Shown: positions 1 to 8,356, numbered from the stretch's first letter. The stretch is 64,000 nucleotides of DNA from Ardenticatenaceae bacterium (GCA_020634375.1 JACKBX010000002.1:372001-436000); one strand, 5' to 3'. Made by a program: numbers and translations. Notes: generated by a model not told the origin, from the sequence alone.

Positions 1-1
1 C

Positions 2-3000
2 GGTGATTGGCAGCCAGATTGCGAAAGCACCGCGCTGACCTACGACGAAGCCTTCCAACTATGGACAGGCACGTTTGACATTCCCGCTGGCGATTACGAG
101 TACAAAGTGGCGCTCAATGGCAGTTGGGATGTGAACTTCGGCATGAACGCCGAGCCGGGCGGCGCAAACATCCCCTTGTCAGTGGCAGAGGACACGGCCG
201 TTTCCTTCTACTTCTCCGAGCTGACCGGGTGGGTGACGGACAGTGTAAACAGCACCGTCGCCACCATGCCCGGCGATTTCCAGGATGAACTGGGCTGCCC
301 CGGTGATTGGCAGCCAGAATGTTTGCGCACCTGGCTGCAAGACCCAGACGGCGACGGCACCTACATCTTCGTCACCGACCAGATTCCGGCGGGTGATTAT
401 GAAGCCAAAGTAGCCATCAACCTGGGCTGGACAGAAAACTACGGCGATGGCGGCGCACAAGATGGCGCGAACATCGCCTTCAGCGTGCCCAATGATGGGG
501 AACTCGTCACCTTCGCCTGGAATTCCACAAGCAAAGCCTTGGACATTGGCGTGGGCGCAGGCGCAGGCCCGGTTGGCAACCTGAAAGAGCTAACCGCCCA
601 TTGGGTCTCAGCGGATACCATCGCCTGGAACATTGATACAGAAGCCGCCACCAGCTACCGCTTCTACTACAGCCCCACGGGTGCGCCGCTCAGCATCGGC
701 GGTGATGGCATTACCGGCGGCGAATTCCTTACTCTGACGCTGGATCCCAACGGCCTAAGCGAAGACGTGCTGGCTAAATTCCCCCACCTGCACGGATATG
801 CCGCCCTCAAATTTAACCCCGATGACTTCTTCACCACGCGCATTGCCCTCAAAGGGCCAATCGCCATTGGGGCTGCCGGAGCAGATGGCCCCATTGCCGC
901 CGCCGGTATCCAAATCCCCGGCGTGCTAGATGACCTTTTCTCCTACGATGGCCCGCTTGGCCCCACCTATGAAGAAGGCGTGCCTGTGCTGCGCGTTTGG
1001 GCGCCAACAGCCCGCGCGGTTAGTCTGAAGCTGTTCGATGACGCAGCCAGCGAGCAAGCTGAAACCTTGCCTATGCGTATAGATTCCCAAACTGGCGTCT
1101 GGAGCATTACCGGTACGGCCGATTGGGATGGCAAATATTACTTGTATGAAGTGCAGGTATTTGCGCCAACGACCGGCAATGTAGAGACCAATCTCGTCAC
1201 GGACCCCTATTCCGTCAGCCTGGCGGCAAACAGCAGCCGCAGCCAGATCATCAACCTGGATGACCCGGCAACGATGCCGGATGGTTGGGCCGATTTGCGG
1301 AAAACGGGCATTGCTGCCCCTGAAGACATCGTGATTTACGAGCTGCACATCCGTGACTTCAGCGCCTTTGACGAAAGCGTGCCGGAAGAAGAGCGCGGCA
1401 CGTATCTGGCGTTTACGCATCTCGATTCGGATGGTATGACGCACCTGGCGCAGCTTGCCGATGCCGGACTCACCCATCTGCACTTGCTGCCTAGCTTTGA
1501 CATTGCCACGATCAATGAGACTCGCAGTGAATGGGTCAGCCCAGACCCGGCCACGCTGGCTGCTTTGCCGCCTGATTCTGAGGAACAGCAAACGGCCGTT
1601 GAAGCAGATGCAAACAGCGACGGCTTCAATTGGGGGTACGACCCATACCATTACAACGTGCCCGAAGGCAGCTACAGCACCGACCCCAACGGCCCCGCAC
1701 GCATCGTCGAATATCGGCAGATGGTACAGTCCCTCAACGATATTGGCCTTTACGTGGTTGCCGATGTGGTTTACAACCACACCAATGCCAGCGGGCAAAG
1801 CCCCAAGTCAGTGCTGGATCAGATTGTGCCGGGATATTACCATCGCCTGAATGACAAAGGGCGCGTCGAGAACTCCACTTGCTGCCAAAACACCGCCACC
1901 GAACATGACATGATGCGTAAGCTCATGGTGGATTCCGTGGTACTGTGGGCCAAAGCCTACAAAATTGACGCCTTCCGCTTCGATTTGATGGGCCACCACA
2001 TGAAAGAAGACATGCTCGCCGTGCGTGCCGCACTGGATGCGCTGACACTGGAAGCAGATGGCGTAGACGGCAAAAGCATCTACCTCTATGGCGAAGGCTG
2101 GAACTTCGGCGAGGTTGCCAGCAATGCGCGAGGCGTGAATGCCACACAGGCCAACATGGCCGGAACCGGCATTGGCACCTTCAATGACCGGCTGCGCGAC
2201 GCCGTGCGCGGCGGCAGTCCCTTTGACGGCGGGCAAGATTTGCTGCGCCAGGGCTTTGCCAATGGACTGTTCTATGATCCGAATGCGCTGGAGCAAGTAG
2301 ATGCGCTGGGCACGCTGCTGCAAATTACGGACTGGGTGCGTATTGGCCTGGCGGGCAATCTCACGGACTACGAATTTGTAGACGGCAGCGGCAACCGGGT
2401 GACGGGCGCGGTGATTGATTACAATGGCAATGGTGCGGGCTACACAGCCGATCCTCAAGAAAACCTGGTTTACATCTCCAAGCATGATAACCAGACCTTG
2501 TATGACAATAATGCGTACCGCCTGCCGGTGGGCACGAGCATGGCGGATCGCATCCGCGTGCAAAACGTGGGGTTGAGCACGGTGATGTTCGCCCAGGGTG
2601 TGCCCTTCTTCCAGGCGGGCAGTGATATGCTGCGCTCTAAATCGCTTGACCGCGACAGCTTCAACTCTGGTGATTGGTTCAATGCGATTGATTGGTCTTA
2701 TAACGATACGGATTGGGGACATGGCCTGCCCGTTGCCAGCAAAAACAAGGACAACTGGAGCATTATGCAGCCGCTGCTGGCCGACCCGACGCTTGATCCA
2801 ACGGCCGCAGACGTGGCATTGATGACGCAGTTGTTTGGTGAACTGCTGCAAATTCGCCAGTCTTCGCCGCTGTTCCGCTTGCAAACGGCCGTTGCCATCC
2901 AAGATCGCCTCGCCTTCCACAATACCGGCCCCGATCAAATGCCGGGCCTGATTGTGATGAGCCTCAGCGACATGGTCGGCGACGATTTGGACGCAAACTA

Positions 3001-3442
3001 CGATATGGTTGCGGTGCTGTTCAATGCCAATGATGAAGCGGCGGCTTTCAGCAGCGATGCGTTTGCGGGCATGGCGCTGGAACTGCATCCGGTGCAGCAG
3101 AATTCGGTTGATGAGGTGGTGAAAACGGCCGTCTTCGACCCCGATACAGCCACATTCAGCATCCCGGCGCGGACAACGGCCGTCTTTGTGCTGCCGCAAG
3201 GTGACGTGGTAACGGAAACGGAGCCTGCGCCAGAACCCACAGCGGAAGTGGAAATGGAAACGGCCGTTTCTGAGCCAACGCCAGAACCCGCTGCAACAGA
3301 GGCCGCAGAACCAGTTACCGACACAGAACCCGCTCCCGAAGACGAAGGAACCAACAGCGGTGTGTTGGCAGGCGCAGGAGTCGCCGTTGCCGCCGGAGCC
3401 GGTGCGGCTATTGTCGCCGCGCTGCGCCGCCGCAAGAAATAA
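2..3442 (+). CDS. Type I pullulanase, secreted and membrane-anchored (5' end outside window)
   Basis: Hydrolyses alpha-1,6 bonds of pullulan and starch outside the cell. The reading frame is open from base 2, so the start lies upstream. Numbered from the first internal Met (base 107), the N-terminal part has two similar X25-type modules (a GDWQPxC start and an IPAGDY end, one beginning at base 2). A CBM48/E-set domain follows (VLRVWAPTA near 295), then the GH13 barrel: the pullulanase signature NWGYDP near 508, DVVYNHT near 553, DAFRFDLMG near 621 (nucleophile Asp), GEGWNFGE near 661 (acid/base Glu) and KHDNQT near 791. The C-terminus is a TEPAPEPT-rich linker, an Ala/Gly/Val membrane helix and RRRKK, a cell-surface anchor. 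Several TAV codon triplets there are ACGGCCGT motifs. A strong terminator follows. Confidence 0.93.
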   Translation, partial: GDWQPDCESTALTYDEAFQLWTGTFDIPAGDYEYKVALNGSWDVNFGMNAEPGGANIPLSVAEDTAVSFYFSELTGWVTDSVNSTVATMPGDFQDELGCPGDWQPECLRTWLQDPDGDGTYIFVTDQIPAGDYEAKVAINLGWTENYGDGGAQDGANIAFSVPNDGELVTFAWNSTSKALDIGVGAGAGPVGNLKELTAHWVSADTIAWNIDTEAATSYRFYYSPTGAPLSIGGDGITGGEFLTLTLDPNGLSEDVLAKFPHLHGYAALKFNPDDFFTTRIALKGPIAIGAAGADGPIAAAGIQIPGVLDDLFSYDGPLGPTYEEGVPVLRVWAPTARAVSLKLFDDAASEQAETLPMRIDSQTGVWSITGTADWDGKYYLYEVQVFAPTTGNVETNLVTDPYSVSLAANSSRSQIINLDDPATMPDGWADLRKTGIAAPEDIVIYELHIRDFSAFDESVPEEERGTYLAFTHLDSDGMTHLAQLADAGLTHLHLLPSFDIATINETRSEWVSPDPATLAALPPDSEEQQTAVEADANSDGFNWGYDPYHYNVPEGSYSTDPNGPARIVEYRQMVQSLNDIGLYVVADVVYNHTNASGQSPKSVLDQIVPGYYHRLNDKGRVENSTCCQNTATEHDMMRKLMVDSVVLWAKAYKIDAFRFDLMGHHMKEDMLAVRAALDALTLEADGVDGKSIYLYGEGWNFGEVASNARGVNATQANMAGTGIGTFNDRLRDAVRGGSPFDGGQDLLRQGFANGLFYDPNALEQVDALGTLLQITDWVRIGLAGNLTDYEFVDGSGNRVTGAVIDYNGNGAGYTADPQENLVYISKHDNQTLYDNNAYRLPVGTSMADRIRVQNVGLSTVMFAQGVPFFQAGSDMLRSKSLDRDSFNSGDWFNAIDWSYNDTDWGHGLPVASKNKDNWSIMQPLLADPTLDPTAADVALMTQLFGELLQIRQSSPLFRLQTAVAIQDRLAFHNTGPDQMPGLIVMSLSDMVGDDLDANYDMVAVLFNANDEAAAFSSDAFAGMALELHPVQQNSVDEVVKTAVFDPDTATFSIPARTTAVFVLPQGDVVTETEPAPEPTAEVEMETAVSEPTPEPAATEAAEPVTDTEPAPEDEGTNSGVLAGAGVAVAAGAGAAIVAALRRRKK

Positions 3443-3461
3443 CACAAACTGAAAGACCATA

Positions 3462-3496
3462 AAACCCCGGCTTCTTCAAGAAACCGGGGTTTTTTT
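3462..3496 (+). terminator. Rho-independent terminator of the pullulanase gene
   Basis: AAACCCCGG (3462-3470) pairs perfectly with CCGGGGTTT (3484-3492), with further TTC/GAA pairing possible in the loop, and a T run follows. It lies 20 bases after the stop codon. Confidence 0.9.
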
Positions 3497-3509
3497 ATAG
3501 TCATATATC

Positions 3510-3735
3510 ATTTATTTCCCAAAATATATCTGTTGGAATAAATTCCAGGCCATCTATTTTTAGAAATAGACTATCTTGGATTAATTCAAATCTATTGATT
3601 TCTAAAAATATAACCATTGCGATTAATCCCAACCTATCTATTTTCAAAAATATAATGATTGTGATTAATCCCAGCTTATCTATTTTTAGAAATAGACCAC
3701 CTTGGATTAATTCAAACTGATGACTTTGCCAGATG
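3510..3735. repeat. AT-rich degenerate tandem repeat, 42-bp period
   Basis: At least five degenerate units with a 42-base period, each carrying a variant of TCTATTTTTAGAAATAGA or TCTATTTTCAAAAATATA followed by GATTAATyCmA. The segment is much richer in A+T than its surroundings. On the minus strand (3501-3827) the repeat stays open and would encode 14-residue units of the form FLKIDxLGLIxxxI. No clear ribosome binding site was seen, so the coding reading is doubtful. The stretch between the pullulanase terminator and base 3855 holds nothing else recognisable. Confidence 0.75.
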
Positions 3736-3855
3736 AGATAGTATTTTGCTCTGGTCACTGGTTCGATTATAATTTTTTCGTCAGTATTAGAGTTTTCAGA
3801 TTTGACCAATCTCCAAAGATTGGTCAAATCTTGCTAAGTCGAAAGGGAAAATCTC

Positions 3856-4584
3856 ATGCCTATCTATCGTGTGCCCCGAAGTGACGTTACCCGATTAGCC
3901 TTTATGAAGAAAGCCATACAAACGGCCGCATTAGACAAGGAAATGGGCAATGCCTATGCCGATGACGCATTGATGGCCGATTTCAGCGCCCATTACACAG
4001 CGTATGATGCCGCTTTCGTCGAGATGCGGGGGGCGCTGGGCAATCGTGTGCGCGAAACGGCTGAGAGTACGGCCGTTTTCGAGAAGCTCAAGATGTACAT
4101 CAGCCATGCGTGGACGAGCATCTACCACCGCGTACTGCGGCTCGACCTGCCCGCCGGGATATTGACCTATTACCGGCTCCATGCGGATGGCAGCCGCCCG
4201 GCCATGACACAGGCACGGGAAGCGTGGGCATTGGCTGCGAGGCAAATTATTCAGGGTGATGGCGCAGCGGTTTTGGCAGGATATACGGCAATGGCGGAAC
4301 CAACGGCCGTTGAACTGCAAGCCATCCTCGATGCCTATATCACCAAAACCGGTGACACGCAGCAAGCCGACCGGAAATATGATCAAGCACAGGCCGACCT
4401 CGCCACCTATCGAGAGCCAGCCGACGCGCTCATCAAAGAGCTGCGCGACCGCATCGTCTTCGGCACGCGTAAACTAGACGCCTCCAGTCAGCGGCGCATC
4501 CTCCGCAGCTATGGCGCTCAATATCGCTATCTTCCCCATGAACGGCAAGATGAGGGGCAGGAAACGGCCGTCAGCGAGGAATAA
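3856..4584 (+). CDS. Hypothetical alpha-helical protein
   Basis: 242 residues, not recognised. The composition is soluble and helical, with many Ala, Arg, Glu and Gln. There is no signal peptide, membrane segment or Cys cluster. It opens with MPIYRVPRSDVTRLAFMKKA and ends in a charged tail (HERQDEGQETAVSEE). The start is supported by AAAGGGAAA about 7 bases upstream. It stands alone between the tandem repeat and the convergent exporter pair, with no strong terminator on its 3' side. Four ACGGCCGT-type motifs fall inside it, read as TAV in this frame. No function is proposed. Confidence 0.7.
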   Translation: MPIYRVPRSDVTRLAFMKKAIQTAALDKEMGNAYADDALMADFSAHYTAYDAAFVEMRGALGNRVRETAESTAVFEKLKMYISHAWTSIYHRVLRLDLPAGILTYYRLHADGSRPAMTQAREAWALAARQIIQGDGAAVLAGYTAMAEPTAVELQAILDAYITKTGDTQQADRKYDQAQADLATYREPADALIKELRDRIVFGTRKLDASSQRRILRSYGAQYRYLPHERQDEGQETAVSEE

Positions 4585-4630
4585 GAAACCTCTTTTATGC
4601 CACTAAAACCACAAGGTCTACTAACGCCTT

Positions 4631-5230
4631 TCACTGCAAAATAAGCGTGACCAGGAACGGAACCAGCACCGTCAGTACCAGCCCACTAAAAACGGCAATA
4701 ACCGCATATTCACTGCCCGTAAAACGAGTGATGATGGGCAGCGTCGTATCCATCGCCGTCGCTCCCCCGGCAGCAATCGGGGCCAGTTTGCCAAAGTAGC
4801 GTACCATCAAGGGCGTCAGCAGCAGAGTCAACATCTCGCGCAGCACATTAGCCAGCAGCGCCACCACGCCCAACTGCTCACTGTGCAATTGGCTGATAAC
4901 AATGCTAGAGAGACTGTAATAGCCAAATCCCGCGCCCACAGCCAACCCTTCGCGCAGCGATACGCCAGACAAGGCCAACGACACCAGCCCCACCCCCAAC
5001 ATCGTGCCCAACACAATCGCCAGAGGCACAAGGATGATTTTCCAGTTCACGCGGCGCAAAACGGCGAGCGCATCCTGACTGCTGCCTACGCCCACACCCA
5101 CCAAAAACAATAACACATACAGGGCATAGATGGTGTAGTCGGCAACGGCCGTCCATCCGTCAAAATCCACGCCATAAGCCAACAGCAAACCGCTCAAAAA
5201 AAACGCCAAAATAATCAGGCTGCTACGCAT
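4631..5230 (-). CDS. LysO-type exporter, C-terminal half (Lys_export/DUF340 family)
   Basis: Integral membrane protein of 199 residues with about six hydrophobic segments. It corresponds to the C-terminal part of the lysine exporter LysO, which in E. coli is one chain of about 300 residues. Recognisable are the GVGVGSS turn and the segment GFGYYSLSSIVISQL, typical of the family core. The start is the ATG at 5230 (MRSSLIIL), whose first bases overlap the stop codon of the upstream gene by 8 bases. The open frame extends further upstream but is Cys/Trp-rich and implausible. Translational coupling with its partner suggests the two halves assemble into one transporter. The substrate, lysine or a related toxic amino acid, is inferred from the family only. 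Confidence 0.75.
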   Translation of the reverse strand: MRSSLIILAFFLSGLLLAYGVDFDGWTAVADYTIYALYVLLFLVGVGVGSSQDALAVLRRVNWKIILVPLAIVLGTMLGVGLVSLALSGVSLREGLAVGAGFGYYSLSSIVISQLHSEQLGVVALLANVLREMLTLLLTPLMVRYFGKLAPIAAGGATAMDTTLPIITRFTGSEYAVIAVFSGLVLTVLVPFLVTLILQ

Positions 5231-5507
5231 CGGCGCCCCTCCCGGCAAAAAGCCAGCGGTACAGCAGCGCCGCAGACACGATGCTGCCCACCACGCCGCC
5301 CAAACTGAGCAGCAGCGCCTGCACACCCAGGCTGCCCAACCCGGCCATCACCACCGGGTTCGCGCCCACAGAAATACCGAGCAAAAAGAGCAGCAGGTAA
5401 ACGGCCGTCATCGTCAACCGATCTAGCAAAACTAACAGCCGCCGCCGTTGGCGCAAGGCAACACCCAGCAGCGTTCCCAAGAACAAGCAAAGTAATATTG
5501 TCCACAT
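5223..5507 (-). CDS. LysO-type exporter, N-terminal half
   Basis: Small membrane protein of 94 residues with three predicted helices (MWTILLCLFLGTLLGVAL; the stretch ending LLLFLLGISVGANP; LLLSLGGVVGSIVSAALLY). The pattern Gly-Ile-Ser-Val-Gly-Ala-Asn-Pro matches the first part of LysO proteins. The start was placed at the ATG at 5507, directly before the first helix. A TTG at 5561 would add 18 residues with no obvious role. The 3' end overlaps the next gene (ATGCGTAG), so the pair is surely co-transcribed. Confidence 0.7.
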   Translation of the reverse strand: MWTILLCLFLGTLLGVALRQRRRLLVLLDRLTMTAVYLLLFLLGISVGANPVVMAGLGSLGVQALLLSLGGVVGSIVSAALLYRWLFAGRGADA

Positions 5508-5580
5508 AGGCGGGAACTGTAGCGCAACGGCCGTGCATTGCCAATCAAGAACAGGCAACAATCATCCACTTTCAAGCTGA

Positions 5581-5617
5581 ATGACAAATGTCATCTATCT
5601 CCCATGACAAATGTCAT
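5581..5617. promoter_or_regulatory. Two copies of ATGACAAATGTCAT, probable operator pair
   Basis: The 14-mer ATGACAAATGTCAT occurs at 5581-5594 and 5604-5617. Each is an inverted repeat ATGACA-N2-TGTCAT, and the copies are 23 bases apart. The pair lies in the divergent region between the exporter genes and the PocR-domain regulator, next to a phased repeat array. The binding protein is unknown. Confidence 0.7.
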
Positions 5618-5621
5618 TCAG

Positions 5622-5709
5622 GTATCGCAACCTATTGCAACAAGATGCATCATATTGCATAATATGCGACGTGTTGCAATATATTGCATCTAGTAGCAAC
5701 AAATTGCAA
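5622..5709. repeat. Helically phased array of nine TTGCAA/TTGCAT-like boxes
   Basis: Nine GCAA/GCAT/GCGA tetramers, most preceded by T or TT, start at 5627, 5637, 5647, 5657, 5666, 5676, 5686, 5696 and 5706. The period is 10 bases, with one step of 9. The intervening bases are A/T-rich (tat, cat, gtg). The array ends 31 bases before the ATG of the PocR-domain regulator. The one-turn spacing puts every box on the same face of the helix, as expected for cooperative binding of a small DNA-binding protein, possibly the regulator itself. Confidence 0.8.
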
Positions 5710-5740
5710 AGTCAGGCAAGCTGCGGCACTATTCAGCATT

Positions 5741-6496
5741 ATGGATGATTTACTTACTACCAAACAAGTGCAAGACCTGTTACAGGTTGACCGCACAACT
5801 GTGTACCGAATGCTGAAAGACGGCCGTATCACCGGTGTCAAGGTTGGGCAACAGTGGCGTTTCCACCGGCAAGAAGTGGAAAATTTATTAGGCATCAGCA
5901 CAAGTCAGCCTACTGCCCCCGCCCCACCCGCCGCCCCCCTAGAAGTACTGCCCCTTAACTGCGTTCAGTCTGTGCAAGACGTTTGCGCCGAAATCGCAGA
6001 GATTGGCGCAGTTACCACAGACAATCAAGGCCTGCCCCTGACTCAAATCAGCAACTGCGGGCAATTCTGCGCCCACATCCTCGCCTCAAAATCAGGGAGG
6101 CAAGCCTGCGAAGACTCCTGGCGCAAACTAGCCCAGCAGTCAGAAGACGCCCCCCGTTTTGTAACCTGCCATGCAGGATTGCAATACGCCCGCGCCTCAA
6201 TCAAACTCAACGGCAATAATTCTGCCATGATTATCGCCGGGCAGTTCTACACTATTCCTCCAAACCGCATCACCCGGGATCAAGAAGTACGCCAATTAGC
6301 AGAAACGCACCAAATTGATGGAGATCAACTTGTGGAGACCAGCCACCAACTCATCTACCTGGATGACCGCAAACGCAGTGAAATCACGCGCTGGCTCAAC
6401 AAAGTAGCCAGAGCATTTGAGCAAATTGGGCGCGAACGAGCGGACCTGATGAGACGGTTAAAAAACATCGCCGCAATGAGCACATTGGGTGATTAA
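5741..6496 (+). CDS. Transcription regulator: excisionase-type HTH plus PocR sensory domain
   Basis: 251 residues. The first 55 form a MerR/excisionase-type helix-turn-helix (TTKQVQDLLQVDRTTVYRML, then VGQQWRFHRQEVENLL). A Pro/Ala linker (about 57-70) follows, then a PocR domain with the typical Cys pattern SNCGQFCAHI...GRQACEDSW...FVTCHAGLQYA. PocR domains sense small hydrocarbon ligands or redox state, and the four Cys could also hold a metal. The ATG at 5741 was chosen because it begins directly at the HTH; an upstream start at 5684 would run through the repeat array. The gene is in line with the hydrogenase genes and is their likely regulator, which is an inference from position. Confidence 0.85.
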   Translation: MDDLLTTKQVQDLLQVDRTTVYRMLKDGRITGVKVGQQWRFHRQEVENLLGISTSQPTAPAPPAAPLEVLPLNCVQSVQDVCAEIAEIGAVTTDNQGLPLTQISNCGQFCAHILASKSGRQACEDSWRKLAQQSEDAPRFVTCHAGLQYARASIKLNGNNSAMIIAGQFYTIPPNRITRDQEVRQLAETHQIDGDQLVETSHQLIYLDDRKRSEITRWLNKVARAFEQIGRERADLMRRLKNIAAMSTLGD

Positions 6497-6507
6497 CAAG
6501 TGAGTAC

Positions 6508-6540
6508 AGGTTGGCTCAGATATTGAACCAACCTTTTTTT
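6508..6540 (+). terminator. Intrinsic terminator or attenuator between regulator and hydrogenase genes
   Basis: AGGTTGG (6508-6514) pairs with CCAACCT (6528-6534), extended by TCA/TGA, and is followed by seven T. The T run ends only 8 bases before the hydrogenase ribosome binding site (AAAGGAG at 6549), leaving no room for a promoter between them. Hydrogenase transcripts must therefore pass through this hairpin. Confidence 0.85.
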
Positions 6541-6561
6541 ATTCATACAAAGGAGAACAAG

Positions 6562-7656
6562 ATGGCCGAGAAAAGTGTCTACGAACACCTCAAAAGTGAA
6601 GGGGTCTCTCGGCGCGAGTTCCTGAAAGCATGCGGCGTTTTAGTTGGCGCAATGGGCATGAACAAGCTTCCCCCTGTTGCTGACAGCAATTTGCCGCCCC
6701 ACCTGGCACGAGGAGCAAAAGTTATTTACCAGGTTGCTGAAGCTCTGGAAAACAAACCGCGCGTCCCCGTGATCTGGCTGGAATTTCAGGACTGTGCCGG
6801 ATGCAGCGAAGCGCTAACCCGCTCGCAATCACCCACCCTGGTTGACCTGGTGCTAAAGCAAATTTCCATTGAGTACCACGAAACCCTGACGGCCGCTGCC
6901 GGTCACCAAACGGAAGCAAACAAGCAAGCCATTATGGAGCAGTATCGCGGCCAATATCTGTTGGTTGTCGAGGGCAGCATTCCATTAGGGGCAGATGGCG
7001 CTTACTGTACAGTTGGCGGCCGTTCTGCCGAGGATATTTTGCGTGAGGCCGCTGATGGCGCGGCGGCAATCATTGCCACCGGCAACTGCGCCGCTTTTGG
7101 CGGTTTGCCAATGGCAAATCCCAACCCCACCGACGCCAAAGGGGTGATGGATATTCTCACAGACAAAACCGTCGTCAACATCCCTGGCTGCCCGGCCATT
7201 CCCGAAGCAACAACGGGCACAATCGCTCACTTCCTCGTCTTTGGCACACTGCCAGAATTGGATGACCTGAACCGGCCCAAGACGTTTTATGGGGTGACGG
7301 TGCATGATCGTTGTCTGCGACGGCCGTTCTACGAAGCCGGTAAATTCGCCAAATCTTTTGACGATGAAGGCGCGAAGAAGGGCTGGTGTCTGTACAAACT
7401 GGGCTGCAAAGGCCCCACCACTTATAACGCCTGCGCTAGCATCAAGTGGGATGGCGGTACGTCGTTCCCCATCCAATCTGGGCATCCCTGCCTGGGCTGC
7501 TCGGAACCGGGGTTCTGGGATGGCGGTGGTTTCTATCAAGGACAGTCGGCCCCGTTACAACGTCCGGCAATTGGGGCTGTGGGTGCAGCAACGGCCGTTG
7601 GCGTCGTCGTTGGCGCTGGCATGGCCGCTGCCAACAAGGCACAAAAGAAAGGATAG
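6562..7656 (+). CDS. hynS: [NiFe]-hydrogenase small subunit (Isp type), Tat-exported
   Basis: Carries the iron-sulfur relay of an H2-oxidising or H2-forming enzyme. It has 364 residues. A twin-arginine signal SRREFLKACGVL (16-27) directs export. The proximal cluster ligands CAGC are at 78-81, and GNCAAFGGLP and NIPGCP follow. The distal and medial cluster region is VHDRC, GCKGPTTYNAC and PCLGCSEPGFWD. A C-terminal hydrophobic segment (AIGAVGAATAVGVVVGAGMAAA) anchors it in the membrane. AAAGGAG lies 7 bases before the ATG. The next genes encode the cytochrome b and Hdr-like subunits, the order seen in Isp-type group 1e enzymes of Allochromatium and Thiocapsa. The symbol is by analogy with those. 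Confidence 0.93.
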   Translation: MAEKSVYEHLKSEGVSRREFLKACGVLVGAMGMNKLPPVADSNLPPHLARGAKVIYQVAEALENKPRVPVIWLEFQDCAGCSEALTRSQSPTLVDLVLKQISIEYHETLTAAAGHQTEANKQAIMEQYRGQYLLVVEGSIPLGADGAYCTVGGRSAEDILREAADGAAAIIATGNCAAFGGLPMANPNPTDAKGVMDILTDKTVVNIPGCPAIPEATTGTIAHFLVFGTLPELDDLNRPKTFYGVTVHDRCLRRPFYEAGKFAKSFDDEGAKKGWCLYKLGCKGPTTYNACASIKWDGGTSFPIQSGHPCLGCSEPGFWDGGGFYQGQSAPLQRPAIGAVGAATAVGVVVGAGMAAANKAQKKG

Positions 7657-7665
7657 GAGGCTATC

Positions 7666-8343
7666 ATGGACTGGAACGCATTCTTAGCATTCACGCGGGG
7701 GCCGTTGTTTTACGCCTCCCTGCTCATATTCATTGCGGGCATGGTCTACCGACTGGTACAAGTCGCCATGCTTGGCTGGGACAAAGACCAATCCGTCGCT
7801 CGTGGCAGCAAAGCAGGCGGGGTTGTCAAATCCTTCCTCAAAGGCATCCTCATCCTGCCCTTCATTCCCTGGATCAAAGGCGCATTCCAGAAACGGCCGA
7901 TCATGTACATCGCTGGTGGACTATTTCACCTCGGCCTCTTCACCGTCATCTTCTTGGGAACGCCGCACATGCTCGTCTGGAAAAGCCTGCTCGGTTTTGG
8001 CTGGCCCACCCTGGCACTGCCCTTTGTCGATTGGCTCGCCGTCGCCGCCATCATTGGCATGTTAGTGCTGATCGTTTACCGTCGCACCGATGCCGTACTG
8101 CGGCTCCTCTCTGGCCCAGCCGAATACCTCAACTGGCTCTTCGTCTTCCTGCCAATGATCAGCGGCTACATCATGACCCACCATCTATTCTTCCGCTATG
8201 AAGTGGCCTACAGCCTGCACATGCTCAGTGTAGACTGGATGCTCATCTGGATACCATTCAGCCGTATCTCCCACTTCATGTTCTACTTCTTCTCACGCAC
8301 AATTCGCGGCGTAGAGTGGGGCAAACGGGCTGTAACCCCATAA
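7666..8343 (+). CDS. isp1: Isp1-like cytochrome b subunit of hydrogenase
   Basis: Membrane protein of 225 residues related to NarI/DsrM-type dihaem cytochrome b, linking the hydrogenase to the quinone pool. There are about five or six helices. Candidate haem ligands are His in GGLFHLGLF, in MTHHLFF and in SLHMLS. The gene follows the small subunit after 9 bases, with GGAGG before its ATG, and precedes the Hdr-like Isp2. Isp1 and Isp2 together form the transmembrane electron-transfer arm in this class of enzyme. Direction of electron flow cannot be told from sequence. Confidence 0.85.
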   Translation: MDWNAFLAFTRGPLFYASLLIFIAGMVYRLVQVAMLGWDKDQSVARGSKAGGVVKSFLKGILILPFIPWIKGAFQKRPIMYIAGGLFHLGLFTVIFLGTPHMLVWKSLLGFGWPTLALPFVDWLAVAAIIGMLVLIVYRRTDAVLRLLSGPAEYLNWLFVFLPMISGYIMTHHLFFRYEVAYSLHMLSVDWMLIWIPFSRISHFMFYFFSRTIRGVEWGKRAVTP

Positions 8344-8356
8344 GGAGCATATTAAG

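Noticed and set aside
1808..3460. Long open frame on the minus strand opposite the pullulanase (550 codons)
   Set aside because: It is antisense to a gene with complete catalytic motifs, has Arg/His/Cys-rich composition typical of shadows and no recognisable domain.
3750..3790. tRNA-like GGTTCGATTATAATTTTT stretch
   Set aside because: No acceptor stem or cloverleaf can be drawn around it.
3501..3827. Calling the 108-codon minus-strand frame a gene
   Set aside because: No ribosome binding site or known domain; it is explained by the 42-bp tandem repeat, so listed as a repeat only.
5622..5709. Replication-origin iterons or DnaA boxes
   Set aside because: The 10-bp phased boxes do not match TTATCCACA, and no replication gene is near.
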